Assembly (NCBI GenBank): GCA_039936115.1
Contig: JBDTIZ010000207.1
Location: 1-8,384, forward strand
DNA from: DATIJJ01 sp039936115
GTDB lineage: Bacteria > Pseudomonadota > Gammaproteobacteria > DSM-16500
Length of the DNA stretch: 8,384 nucleotides
Direction: 5' to 3'
Positions 1 to 7,790 of this stretch are shown here, in pieces. The notes under the pieces were generated by a model. It searched no databases and had not been told where the DNA came from. It saw only the letters and a list, made by a program, of their open reading frames with translations. A program made the translations under genes and the position numbers. How positions within the stretch are numbered: the stretch's first letter is position 1; every line of letters starts with the position of its first letter.

Positions 1-51
1 TGAAGTAATAAGTAGATGGAATGAAATAAGGCAAGCACTCGCAGAAAGCTC

Positions 52-88
52 AAGAAAAAGAAAGCCGCAGATTAGGTCTTACGGCTTT
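52..88 (-). terminator. Rho-independent terminator of the ankyrin/TPR gene
   Basis: Read on the minus strand, AAAGCCG and CGGCTTT (positions 82-88 and 61-67) form a 7-bp stem around a 14-nt loop, followed directly by a T-rich run (CTTTTTCTT, positions 60-52). It begins about 60 nt after the stop codon of the large minus-strand gene, where an intrinsic terminator for that transcription unit would be expected. The stem is GC-rich only in its inner half, and the T-run is interrupted by C residues, so termination may be partial. Nothing else in positions 1-148 reads as a gene. Confidence 0.6.
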
Positions 89-148
89 TCCTTAGGTTAG
101 CGCTTATGCGGCTTGTCCGCGGTATCCAGTCAACTTGGTCATTATGAG

Positions 149-3100
149 TTACAAAAGCAGCAAGTTTGTTTTTGGGTCAGGTGACGATGCGACCTGTGCT
201 GAAGCAATCTGTTGATCCGAATTCGCAGCAGTGGCTGATACCCAGAGTGACGTAGGCTGTAAACTCAGTTTAATATCAATAGTAGGCTGCGGTTTAGGCG
301 AAGGCTGTGGTTTATAATTCGCCCGGGAATAAACGTAACCCATTAAACCCAATCCTTGTGAATCTGATGGCAATACACCTAATTCATCACACTGAAATTT
401 GTACCGCTCGGCAACTTGCAAGGCCATAGCAAAAACATTATGTGTTTTGTCCACTTGCTTGACCCACGGATAAATTTCTTTCGAGAGTAATATAAAATAG
501 ATTTCATTGCTAGAAACAGGCCGACCTTTCCTTACACGAAGATCTATGTTGTGAAATTGCATGCTCACCCAATCGCGATTGGAAGCTATTTCATCTTGAG
601 TAAGTTGTGTGCGCAATACTTCAGGAAAAAGCGTTGTTTCAAGTTTTGACTCAACTAAATGTTGATATGTTTTTTCTGCATTACCATTTAAGAAGTAAGA
701 AATAATTCCGTTAGGTGTGACAAGAGTGTCAGGTTGAGAGACTAAGAGTGTATTTCCTGTATCTTCGTTTCCTGGTTGATTGGGAAGAGTAGAAAAATCC
801 TCACTCTCATATTTGCTTTCATTTTCATCGACGTTAGATGGAGGGGTGATATTATTTTGATAAAGTATGTTTTCAATTTCTTCAATAACCCAATGACGTT
901 CACGATGAAAGGTCAAGCAAGATAGACTATATTGCGTTGCTTTATCAATCTCAGAGTTCGCAAAGAGCGCATTAATATATGCAAATTGTAAATTGGGATT
1001 ATCTAGAAACAGAATTTGTTCCGCTCTTCCCGCATTCAAATCAATTTTATCAGCATGATTAAATATACCTAAAAAATGTTCCGCATGAAAAATAGCACGA
1101 TCAATAAATTCATGCGCAACATAGCTTTGTATCAATTCAACGTGCACGCGAATACTTTGTGGAAATAGCTTAGCTGTTTTTTCATACCACTCAATAGAAG
1201 CGAAATATTGTTTAGCATACCAAAGTTCACGCGCATAATTTAGGTAAGCTTGCTCATAAGGAAATTGCATAGCCATCTTTTTAGCCGCTTCAGTAGCTAT
1301 CTTGCGGTGTGTTTTATTTGTTTTGCAGTTGAAAATTAAAAAGCGCATTTTGACATGGAAATCTTCTGGAAACTCTTTCAATAACATTTTGTAATATTTA
1401 TTTGCCTCGGTATTCTCTTTTAAAGCTTCGTAGCATTGTGCTAGCAAGGAAAAAACTAAACGCTTAATATTTTTTTTCAACACAGTCTGGAGTAGGGCTT
1501 TTCCTGTATTGATGGCTTGAAGATGTTCAGATGTATAGGTCTGAAATTGCATTAAAGCCAATTGCACATAAGAATTTTGTTTATCTGTAATTCTAGCAAT
1601 CAATGTATTTGCCAATTCAGGCTGATTAAAAAGCATATGAACACTTGCTAAATGTGTAATAGCTTGCGCATGATTAGGTTGTAGTTTTAAAATTTGGTTA
1701 CAACAACGAATGATTAGATGATAACATTTTTCAACAAAATAGAGTTTTATCTGTCCCATGAGTGCAGCTATTAGTAAATTCGTCTGTTGCTGGTCTCTTG
1801 CTGCAAGAGAAGAAAGTAACCCCTGGACTTTTCTGAAATAAATTTTTGCTGAAATATGATTTCCAACAAATTTTTCTAAATAGGCGGCGTCTAACAATAA
1901 TTTCACATGGTTAGGAAAACGATTTAACGCATCAAATACTAAAGCTCTTTGTTTTAACACCATTTTCGTATGACGGTAGAATTCACTTAATCTTAAAATA
2001 GCCTCGATATCAGTGGAGTTTGGCTCGACTTTTCTAGAGAGAATTTTTTCGGTTCGTGAAATTTTATCGGAATATTTAAAATATTGTTTAGTTCCAGGCA
2101 CCAATCCATTTTTAAATAATTCAAAAACTTCATTAACGATGCTTTCTGAATTCATCACTTCTTTTTGTTCAAGTTCTTTGCTTTTTAACTCAAGAAATAA
2201 TTGCTTAATTTTTTTATCGTTGCATAGATCAAGGGCATATTTTTTATCATGATCCAGAGCATCGGTCTTCGCGTTATTCCTCAGCAATTCGACGACGACT
2301 TCAACAAAACCAGATTCAACTGCATAATGTAAAGCTGTTCTACCGTATCCATCACATTGATTAATTGCTATTCGACCATTTTGTGCTAAAAAATAAGCGA
2401 TATTATCCAATCGATTCTGAATGGCTGATTGATGAAGCACAGTTCGACCTTGAATATCAGTCGCATTCAGATCAGCGCCGACTGTCTCCACTAAAAATCG
2501 TTGGAATACAAAATACAGTTCATCTTGTTTTTCCGCAACGATCATAAGCGGTGTCAAATCATTTTGACCTGGCGCATTAATAATATGATATGTTCCAGTG
2601 ATTCCTTGATAATCATCTAGAATTGTCTCTGCTTCTTCTGCATTTCCTGATGCTGCTGCGTGTAGGAATGCAACGTCTTCAAGGGCGGGAATCTCAGCAA
2701 CAGCGCAAGGGTGTGGCAAGCTATCAATTTGTTTTTTTATTTTTTCTGCGGCAGTAAAAGACGAGAGTGCACGGCTATAATCTGCGGATTTTAATGCAGC
2801 TAAACCCTGAAACCGATAGAGCGTATAATGTTCGGCTAATCTTTTAATACTACTACTCGGTTTTTTGTGGATTTTTTCAAAAATTGTCAATGTCTCAGTA
2901 AAAGCGACTACGGCTTCTTTATAACGTTCATTTTCAAAATAATAATTACCTTGATCTAATGCTGTTTGCCAAGGCTGGGCATCTTTTTTCTGGGGGAAAT
3001 CTCGTGCGCTTGGTTTTACGGATTTTTCTTCACGCATTAATTGCTCTGAATATCTTTTATAATTCCTATTGGCTGCTTTTTGCGACAGCTTTTTCAATAA

Positions 3101-4495
3101 TTGAACTATGTCGGCTGGAATATTCATTTTCTTAGCTGAAAATAAATATTCTTGGTAAGGAGCGCCCAACTTAACAAGTGCGTCTATAGCTTTTTTGTCA
3201 CCGACGCTAATCGCATACACTAAAGGCTGTACTCCCTGCGCACTGGCTGTATTAAGGAGTTTAGGTTCGGCTTTCACTAGAAATTGCATAGCCGGTATTG
3301 ATTCTTTGCTTACTGCATAATGTAATGCCGTGAAGCCATAACCATTGCGGGCTTTTGATTTCGCCAATAAATCTGCGCCGTGATCAATTAATAATTGAAT
3401 GAGAGGAATGTTAACTATTCCAGGCGCGATAATCGCAGCCATTACAGGTGTTTGACCGTTATAACCGTAAATACTTTTCGGTAGTGTTGGATCTGCTAAT
3501 AGTAGATTTTGTACCGCATTAAAATCACGTTGCATCACTGCATAAATAAATTCACTTTCCAACTGCTTTTTGTATAAAAGGGCTAACAAAGGTTCATCGG
3601 TTTCGATATTAAACTTTTTAATAATACGAGCGGAAATCTTTAACCAATCGATACAGCAATTATATACAAAGTGAAAAAATGTAGCGTCATGTTGAAATTC
3701 ATACTTGACCAATTCCAGCAAATTGATGGCATGTGTCGCCACAATTTGAACAAATAAATATAAATCTTTTTTGTCGATATCTACTTTAAATAAAGAATGT
3801 ATACCTACGTTCAGCAGACCTGTAATCACCACGGGGCCTTGGGCAAGCAAATTCAACGCCATATTTTTTTTTGTTAACATCAGTCTAGGCTGATTTTCAA
3901 TCCACAATATCAATGCTTTATGCAGACTATTCATGGCCTCCATGCGATTGCCAACTTGAATTAAATTTTTTCCTTCCTCCCAGAGTTTTTTAATTGTGTC
4001 GACTGGTAATGACGATGATTGAGTAGGGAGTAGCAGGCGAGCAAATGCTGGATTTGTTGATTTTAGCTCTGCTTCTGCAATAGTACGATTCTCATAAATG
4101 TCTGACATGAGCTCAACATAGGTTTGGAAAGGAAAGTTTTTTATTTTTTCCATAACAGTCATGCTGCTAAGCTGTTGCTTTTGAAGCTGTAATGTCTGAT
4201 ATATTTGCAAGTTTTTAGTTGATCTAGCGTATTCTCTTTTAATATAGCTAATATTAGCGTCTGTCAGTGGTATGCCTATTCGTGAGATGGTTTGTAAAAT
4301 GAGAGGTATGCAATCTTCATTCTTACTTTCCATCAGTTGTGCGGTAGTGGCAAATGTTTGTAGCGCAGGTTGCTCCATTGAAATGCTTAGACTTTTCATC
4401 ACGGTCTGCATGATATGAACAGCAATACCTTTTGATACCATATTCTCGTATGGATTATTTTGCATTAATTGCATGGAATTTGAGTGACCAATCAT
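149..4495 (-). CDS. Large ankyrin- and TPR-repeat protein, possible secreted effector
   Basis: This 1448-residue protein of unknown function is built almost entirely of helical repeats. Approximate order: a helical N-terminus (1-165); a TPR-like helix pair (about 171-203, LWEEGKNLIQVGNRMEAMNSL); ankyrin block 1 (about 315-450, with TPVMAA, TALHYAV and LLIDHGADL signatures); a TPR pair (about 510-590, with GNYYFENERYKEAVVAF); ankyrin block 2 (about 604-768, with TPLMIVA, RTVLHQSA and RTALHYAVESG); a long TPR-like solenoid (about 790-1210); an acidic, Asn/Ser-rich linker (about 1215-1262); a C-terminal region I do not recognise (about 1265-1392); and a KPQPSPKPQP tail ending in four leucines. 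I see no signal peptide, transmembrane segment or catalytic motif. Ankyrin and TPR repeats bind proteins, so a scaffold or host-directed role is plausible but inferred. It lies 66 bp after the 501-aa gene in the same direction. No good Shine-Dalgarno precedes the first ATG, so a start at Met8, Met11 or Met19 is possible. Confidence 0.9.
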   Translation of the reverse strand: MIGHSNSMQLMQNNPYENMVSKGIAVHIMQTVMKSLSISMEQPALQTFATTAQLMESKNEDCIPLILQTISRIGIPLTDANISYIKREYARSTKNLQIYQTLQLQKQQLSSMTVMEKIKNFPFQTYVELMSDIYENRTIAEAELKSTNPAFARLLLPTQSSSLPVDTIKKLWEEGKNLIQVGNRMEAMNSLHKALILWIENQPRLMLTKKNMALNLLAQGPVVITGLLNVGIHSLFKVDIDKKDLYLFVQIVATHAINLLELVKYEFQHDATFFHFVYNCCIDWLKISARIIKKFNIETDEPLLALLYKKQLESEFIYAVMQRDFNAVQNLLLADPTLPKSIYGYNGQTPVMAAIIAPGIVNIPLIQLLIDHGADLLAKSKARNGYGFTALHYAVSKESIPAMQFLVKAEPKLLNTASAQGVQPLVYAISVGDKKAIDALVKLGAPYQEYLFSAKKMNIPADIVQLLKKLSQKAANRNYKRYSEQLMREEKSVKPSARDFPQKKDAQPWQTALDQGNYYFENERYKEAVVAFTETLTIFEKIHKKPSSSIKRLAEHYTLYRFQGLAALKSADYSRALSSFTAAEKIKKQIDSLPHPCAVAEIPALEDVAFLHAAASGNAEEAETILDDYQGITGTYHIINAPGQNDLTPLMIVAEKQDELYFVFQRFLVETVGADLNATDIQGRTVLHQSAIQNRLDNIAYFLAQNGRIAINQCDGYGRTALHYAVESGFVEVVVELLRNNAKTDALDHDKKYALDLCNDKKIKQLFLELKSKELEQKEVMNSESIVNEVFELFKNGLVPGTKQYFKYSDKISRTEKILSRKVEPNSTDIEAILRLSEFYRHTKMVLKQRALVFDALNRFPNHVKLLLDAAYLEKFVGNHISAKIYFRKVQGLLSSLAARDQQQTNLLIAALMGQIKLYFVEKCYHLIIRCCNQILKLQPNHAQAITHLASVHMLFNQPELANTLIARITDKQNSYVQLALMQFQTYTSEHLQAINTGKALLQTVLKKNIKRLVFSLLAQCYEALKENTEANKYYKMLLKEFPEDFHVKMRFLIFNCKTNKTHRKIATEAAKKMAMQFPYEQAYLNYARELWYAKQYFASIEWYEKTAKLFPQSIRVHVELIQSYVAHEFIDRAIFHAEHFLGIFNHADKIDLNAGRAEQILFLDNPNLQFAYINALFANSEIDKATQYSLSCLTFHRERHWVIEEIENILYQNNITPPSNVDENESKYESEDFSTLPNQPGNEDTGNTLLVSQPDTLVTPNGIISYFLNGNAEKTYQHLVESKLETTLFPEVLRTQLTQDEIASNRDWVSMQFHNIDLRVRKGRPVSSNEIYFILLSKEIYPWVKQVDKTHNVFAMALQVAERYKFQCDELGVLPSDSQGLGLMGYVYSRANYKPQPSPKPQPTIDIKLSLQPTSLWVSATAANSDQQIASAQVASSPDPKTNLLLL

Positions 4496-4561
4496 AATAG
4501 GATCGCTTTTTCTAAATGTTAATGTGGGTTCATTGTTTGGAGAAATTTTCTTATCATGTTC

Positions 4562-6067
4562 TTATTGTGATTTATTCTGACGATTTGCAATCACAGCTTT
4601 ATCAAGCTGACTAGCTTTTTCGTTATATTTGGCTGTAAACAAGTTAGTACCACCGACCTGTAGTGATGCTTTAACGGGCATGGTTTTTTCTTCATTATTA
4701 TCATTCCCGGAAGACACTAAGCTTTTTAATTTTAATTCTCGTCCTTCTTTTGCAACTAGTTGTGCCAATAACGCTTTGTTCTGTTCTAGAATTGTTGATG
4801 ATTTAATTGACCTAAAGAATTTTCCTAAAGGTTGATTTTCATTAGTAATCTCATCTCTAATGCTAATTTGCTCTTGCGCAGGTAATTTATTAACAAATTC
4901 AAACATTGCTTTGCTATGGTTTTTTAGCACATTAAGGTCTTTGTCTGGGAGAAATGCAGCTCTTATAAGTTGAAAGGCGACAGCTCCAACTGTTTCTCGA
5001 CCTTGAGAATTTATTAATGAAAGAAACATATGGCCATCATTTTTATTTAGACTGGTCATAAGTTTAACCGCAATTGAACTATCATATGTGTGGCATTTAA
5101 CAATAATTGAAACATAACGTAATACGCACGCAGAATTTCCATGAATAGCCATCGCATGTGAAAAAGAAAATCCAGATGAGTCTAATTTTAATTTAGCAAA
5201 ATGAGCTAACATTTGTGACTCAGGAAATCCATTATTTAATAATGTGTCATACAGATCGAATAGCTGCTGTAACACAGCATATTTCCTAGAAAATGCTATG
5301 TTAAAACTAAAGGCGTAAGTGAAGATGTCCTGTTTTTCTAATACACGAATAACATCGGGCCAATATTTTTCTGAACAAAATGTTGTAAGTAGAGCAAGAA
5401 CGCGTTGGGTATTTTTTTCATCATTTATTATTTTTAGCTTTGGTAAAATGTGACCAATCAACTCAATAATTTTTATTGGATCAGCTTGTCTGTCCCGCAA
5501 TTTCTCAAGACAGTCTAAGTAAATACTTATTGCATTAGGATTATATTCCGCGCGAATATTCGGGGCACAGAGAGATAAAGCATCTTCAATTTCAGCACCA
5601 TTATCAATGATGTAGTTTACTAAATTATAATATGAAACCAGCTTATCTGTGCTCTCGAGTCTTTGCCCTAAAATGTGTGGATCTATTGGGTTGAGCTTAC
5701 CTATCAATAAATTCACTAATTCTGTGATCGATATGCCGTCTTTATGCAGCGTCATTAAGAATTGAAAATATTGATTGATAGTCTTTGTGTTCGCATAGAC
5801 GTCAATTGCGAAGTTTACACTAAGAATACATTTTGCTCCGCCTTCCCCTACGTAGCAGCATTCCATTAACAATGCATATTTTTCCTTAGCAGTAAGCTCT
5901 GTTGTTGCAATTATTTTATCTATAAATTTAGTGTTACAAAAAATGCTTGGGGTGCGCCAGTATTGTGCAATGAAGTTATTCTTCATTCTTTGATATTCTA
6001 AAAATTTATGACTATTTGCCGTATCATCATTTTTATTTTCGGTGTCACCTTTTGAGGAGCTCAACAT
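4562..6067 (-). CDS. Hypothetical alpha-helical protein, first gene of the leftward unit
   Basis: I do not recognise this 501-residue protein. It reads as almost wholly alpha-helical, with regularly spaced Leu/Ile/Tyr-rich amphipathic segments typical of a solenoid. A stretch near residues 303-370 (MAIHGNSACVLRYV, then LNKNDGHMFLSLIN and GAVAFQLIRAA) faintly resembles degenerate ankyrin-like repeats, but it lacks the TPLH core. A polar linker (about 448-462, SSGNDNNEEKT) precedes a lysine/asparagine-rich tail. The N-terminus is hydrophilic (many Ser, Asp, Asn, Lys), so there is no Sec signal, and no membrane segment is apparent. The first ATG lies 31 nt after a TATAAT box; only a weak AGG, about 12 nt upstream, could act as a ribosome site. 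The downstream ankyrin/TPR gene follows after 66 bp without a terminator, suggesting co-transcription and perhaps a joint function. A secreted-effector role is possible but rests only on context. Confidence 0.85.
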   Translation of the reverse strand: MLSSSKGDTENKNDDTANSHKFLEYQRMKNNFIAQYWRTPSIFCNTKFIDKIIATTELTAKEKYALLMECCYVGEGGAKCILSVNFAIDVYANTKTINQYFQFLMTLHKDGISITELVNLLIGKLNPIDPHILGQRLESTDKLVSYYNLVNYIIDNGAEIEDALSLCAPNIRAEYNPNAISIYLDCLEKLRDRQADPIKIIELIGHILPKLKIINDEKNTQRVLALLTTFCSEKYWPDVIRVLEKQDIFTYAFSFNIAFSRKYAVLQQLFDLYDTLLNNGFPESQMLAHFAKLKLDSSGFSFSHAMAIHGNSACVLRYVSIIVKCHTYDSSIAVKLMTSLNKNDGHMFLSLINSQGRETVGAVAFQLIRAAFLPDKDLNVLKNHSKAMFEFVNKLPAQEQISIRDEITNENQPLGKFFRSIKSSTILEQNKALLAQLVAKEGRELKLKSLVSSGNDNNEEKTMPVKASLQVGGTNLFTAKYNEKASQLDKAVIANRQNKSQ

Positions 6068-6098
6068 ATATTTGTCTAACCTAGTAAGTTTGTTGGCT

Positions 6099-6104
6099 AT
6101 TATA
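6099..6104 (-). promoter_or_regulatory. Candidate -10 box for the leftward two-gene unit
   Basis: The minus strand reads TATAAT here, a perfect sigma70 -10 hexamer, 31 nt before the ATG of the 501-aa gene. No convincing -35 hexamer lies 16-18 nt upstream. That position is instead occupied by a perfect inverted repeat, which suggests that expression may depend on, or be blocked by, a DNA-binding regulator. Confidence 0.45.
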
Positions 6105-6111
6105 GGATTTC

Positions 6112-6134
6112 TAGCTTAAGGATTTATTAAGCTA
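6112..6134. promoter_or_regulatory. Perfect 8-bp palindrome over the -35 region, possible operator
   Basis: TAGCTTAA (6112-6119) and TTAAGCTA (6127-6134) are exact reverse complements separated by 7 nt. The pair covers the interval where the -35 element belonging to the TATAAT at 6099-6104 should lie. It has no following T-run, so it is not an obvious terminator. Dyads of this size and position commonly bind a dimeric regulator, but the regulator is unknown and chance occurrence in AT-rich DNA is possible. Confidence 0.35.
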
Positions 6135-6180
6135 ATAATGCATCTGAGCCAAGAAACGAACAAAAAAGATACAAAAAATG

Positions 6181-6264
6181 CTTTTGTAGGGGCGAACCTG
6201 TTCGCCCAACGGCGACAATTCAAAGTTTGACAAGGGCGAACACACAGATTCGCCCCTACAAAAG
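6181..6264. repeat. REP/MITE-like inverted-repeat element, copy 1
   Basis: The outer arms are a perfect 16-bp inverted repeat (6181-6196 and 6249-6264, reading CTTTTGTAGGGGCGAA and its complement). An inner pair TGTTCGCCC/GGGCGAACA (6199-6207 and 6234-6242) continues the stem, leaving a 26-nt centre. Each arm is also self-complementary (GGGCGAA with TTCGCCC), so the element can fold either as one long hairpin or as two small ones. The left arm is about 4 nt shorter than the right between its two core blocks. A related copy lies just after gltX. Repeats with this GTAGGGGCGAAC core are dispersed, non-coding and probably mobilised in trans; a transposase source is not visible here. Confidence 0.85.
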
Positions 6265-6308
6265 GATTACTGGTGGGCGATACTTATGCATTGGTGCGCG
6301 AATTCTAT

Positions 6309-6338
6309 TTGGCATTTATTATAAGGTCAATCTATACT
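6309..6338 (+). promoter_or_regulatory. Sigma70-type promoter of gltX
   Basis: TTGGCA (6309-6314) and TATACT (6333-6338) each match the sigma70 consensus at 5 of 6 positions and are separated by 18 nt. Transcription would start near 6345, giving a leader of about 30 nt to the preferred gltX start at 6376, or only about 16 nt to the upstream ATG at 6361. The promoter lies between repeat copy 1 and the gene, so it is independent of the leftward promoter. Confidence 0.6.
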
Positions 6339-6375
6339 CTCTTAATTTTTTAACTCGATAATGGCGTATTTCTTC

Positions 6376-7761
6376 ATGACAATGGTTACCCGATTTGCTC
6401 CGAGCCCTACAGGTTATTTACACGTTGGTGGTGCACGTACTGCGCTTTATTGCTGGTTATACGCGCGAAAAACGCAGGGAAAGTTTATCCTCCGAATTGA
6501 AGACACAGATGTTGAACGGTCAACACAGGAATCGGTTCAAGCGATTCTTGATGCGATGGATTGGTTAGGGCTTGGTTATGACGAAGGGCCTTATTATCAG
6601 ACCAAGCGGTTTGATCGGTATGCAGAAGTTGCAGAGCAGCTTTTAGCAGAAAAAAAGGCGTATCGTTGTTATTGCTCTAAAGAACGTTTAGAAACACTTC
6701 GTAATGAGCAAATGGCAAATAAAGAAAAACCGCGCTATGACGGTCATTGTCGTGAGCGAACAGATCAACCGACGAGTAGTTATGTCATTCGGTTTAAAAA
6801 CCCGGCAGAAGGTGTGGTTCAATTTCATGATTTGATTCGCGGTGATCTGACATTCTCGAATACTGAGCTTGATGATTTAATTATTGCGCGCACGGATGGA
6901 ACACCCACTTATAATTTTACGGTTGTTGTGGATGATTGGGATATGAAGATTACCCATGTTATTCGCGGTGATGATCATATTAATAATACACCACGACAAA
7001 TAAATATTTTACGTGCACTAGGTGCAACACCACCGATGTATGCGCATGTGCCGATGATTTTAGGCAGCGATGGTAAGCGATTGTCTAAACGTCACGGCGC
7101 GGTAAGTGTGATGCAATATCGTGAAGAAGGCTTTTTACCAGAAGCATTATTAAATTATTTAGTGCGATTAGGTTGGTCGCATGGCGATCAAGAAATTTTT
7201 TCGCTTGCGGAGATGATTCAATATTTTGAAATCAGTGCAATTAATAATTCAGCGGCGGCGTTTAATAACGAGAAATTACTGTGGTTGAATCAACATTACA
7301 TAAAAACCAGCGATCCAGAACATGTTGCTAAAGAACTTGCTTGGCATATGCAACAATTAAGCATCGATTTGACGATGGGCCCACCGTTAATTGAGTTGAT
7401 AAAAGCGCAGGCTGAGCGGGCGAAAACATTGCGAGAAATGGCGGAAAAAAGCAGATATTTTTATAGCGATGCAGTGGTTTATAATTCTGAAGCCATAGCC
7501 AAACATTTGACTGCAGATGTGAAACCAGCGCTTGAAGAAATTCGCGCTGGATTGTCAAAGTTGACGAATTGGAAAAAAGAAAATATTCATCAAGTGATTG
7601 TGGATATTTCAGAAAAGTTAGCACTGAAATTAGGAAAAATTGCCCAGCCTGTGCGAATCGCTGTGACGGGTGATACCGTTTCACCGCCGATTGATATTAC
7701 GTTGGAATTATTAGGTCGTGAACGCGTGCTTTTGCGGTTGGATGCGGCGTTGAAATTTTAA
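6376..7761 (+). CDS. gltX: Glutamyl-tRNA synthetase (GltX)
   Basis: This class I aminoacyl-tRNA synthetase joins glutamate to tRNA-Glu, using ATP, in the cytoplasm. With the start at 6376 the protein has 461 residues and its motifs fall at the same numbers as in E. coli GluRS (471 aa): TRFAPSPTGYLHVGGARTA near the N-terminus with the HIGH-type HVGG at 16-19, ITHVIRGDDHINNTPRQI in the catalytic domain, and the KMSKS-type KRLSKR at 234-239. The helical anticodon-binding half (LLNYLVRLGWSHGDQEIF onward) is complete, but the C-terminus is slightly shorter. Of the zinc ligands known in E. coli GluRS, Cys98, Cys100 and Cys125 are kept, while position 127 is Glu instead of His. An in-frame ATG at 6361 would add MAYFF, which the family does not have; neither start has a clear Shine-Dalgarno. 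Its cognate tRNA-Glu lies downstream. I cannot tell whether it also mischarges tRNA-Gln. Confidence 0.97.
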   Translation: MTMVTRFAPSPTGYLHVGGARTALYCWLYARKTQGKFILRIEDTDVERSTQESVQAILDAMDWLGLGYDEGPYYQTKRFDRYAEVAEQLLAEKKAYRCYCSKERLETLRNEQMANKEKPRYDGHCRERTDQPTSSYVIRFKNPAEGVVQFHDLIRGDLTFSNTELDDLIIARTDGTPTYNFTVVVDDWDMKITHVIRGDDHINNTPRQINILRALGATPPMYAHVPMILGSDGKRLSKRHGAVSVMQYREEGFLPEALLNYLVRLGWSHGDQEIFSLAEMIQYFEISAINNSAAAFNNEKLLWLNQHYIKTSDPEHVAKELAWHMQQLSIDLTMGPPLIELIKAQAERAKTLREMAEKSRYFYSDAVVYNSEAIAKHLTADVKPALEEIRAGLSKLTNWKKENIHQVIVDISEKLALKLGKIAQPVRIAVTGDTVSPPIDITLELLGRERVLLRLDAALKF

Positions 7762-7790
7762 TAAATTTCTCTCTTTCTCAGCGCATGCTT

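Noticed and set aside
108..120. Small hairpin GCGG-N5-CCGC after the ankyrin/TPR gene
   Set aside because: It is only 4 bp with no following T-run on the minus strand; the hairpin at 61-88 is a better terminator.
2013..2547. Short plus-strand open frames at 2013-2252 and 2365-2547
   Set aside because: They lie antisense inside the well-supported ankyrin/TPR gene, show no recognisable protein features and have no promoter or ribosome site.
4629..4835. 68-codon plus-strand open frame opposite the end of the 501-aa gene
   Set aside because: It is a chance frame on the opposite strand of a longer coherent gene, with no family resemblance.
7328..7684. 118-codon minus-strand open frame within gltX
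   Set aside because: It is antisense to conserved GltX sequence, with a composition typical of a shadow frame.
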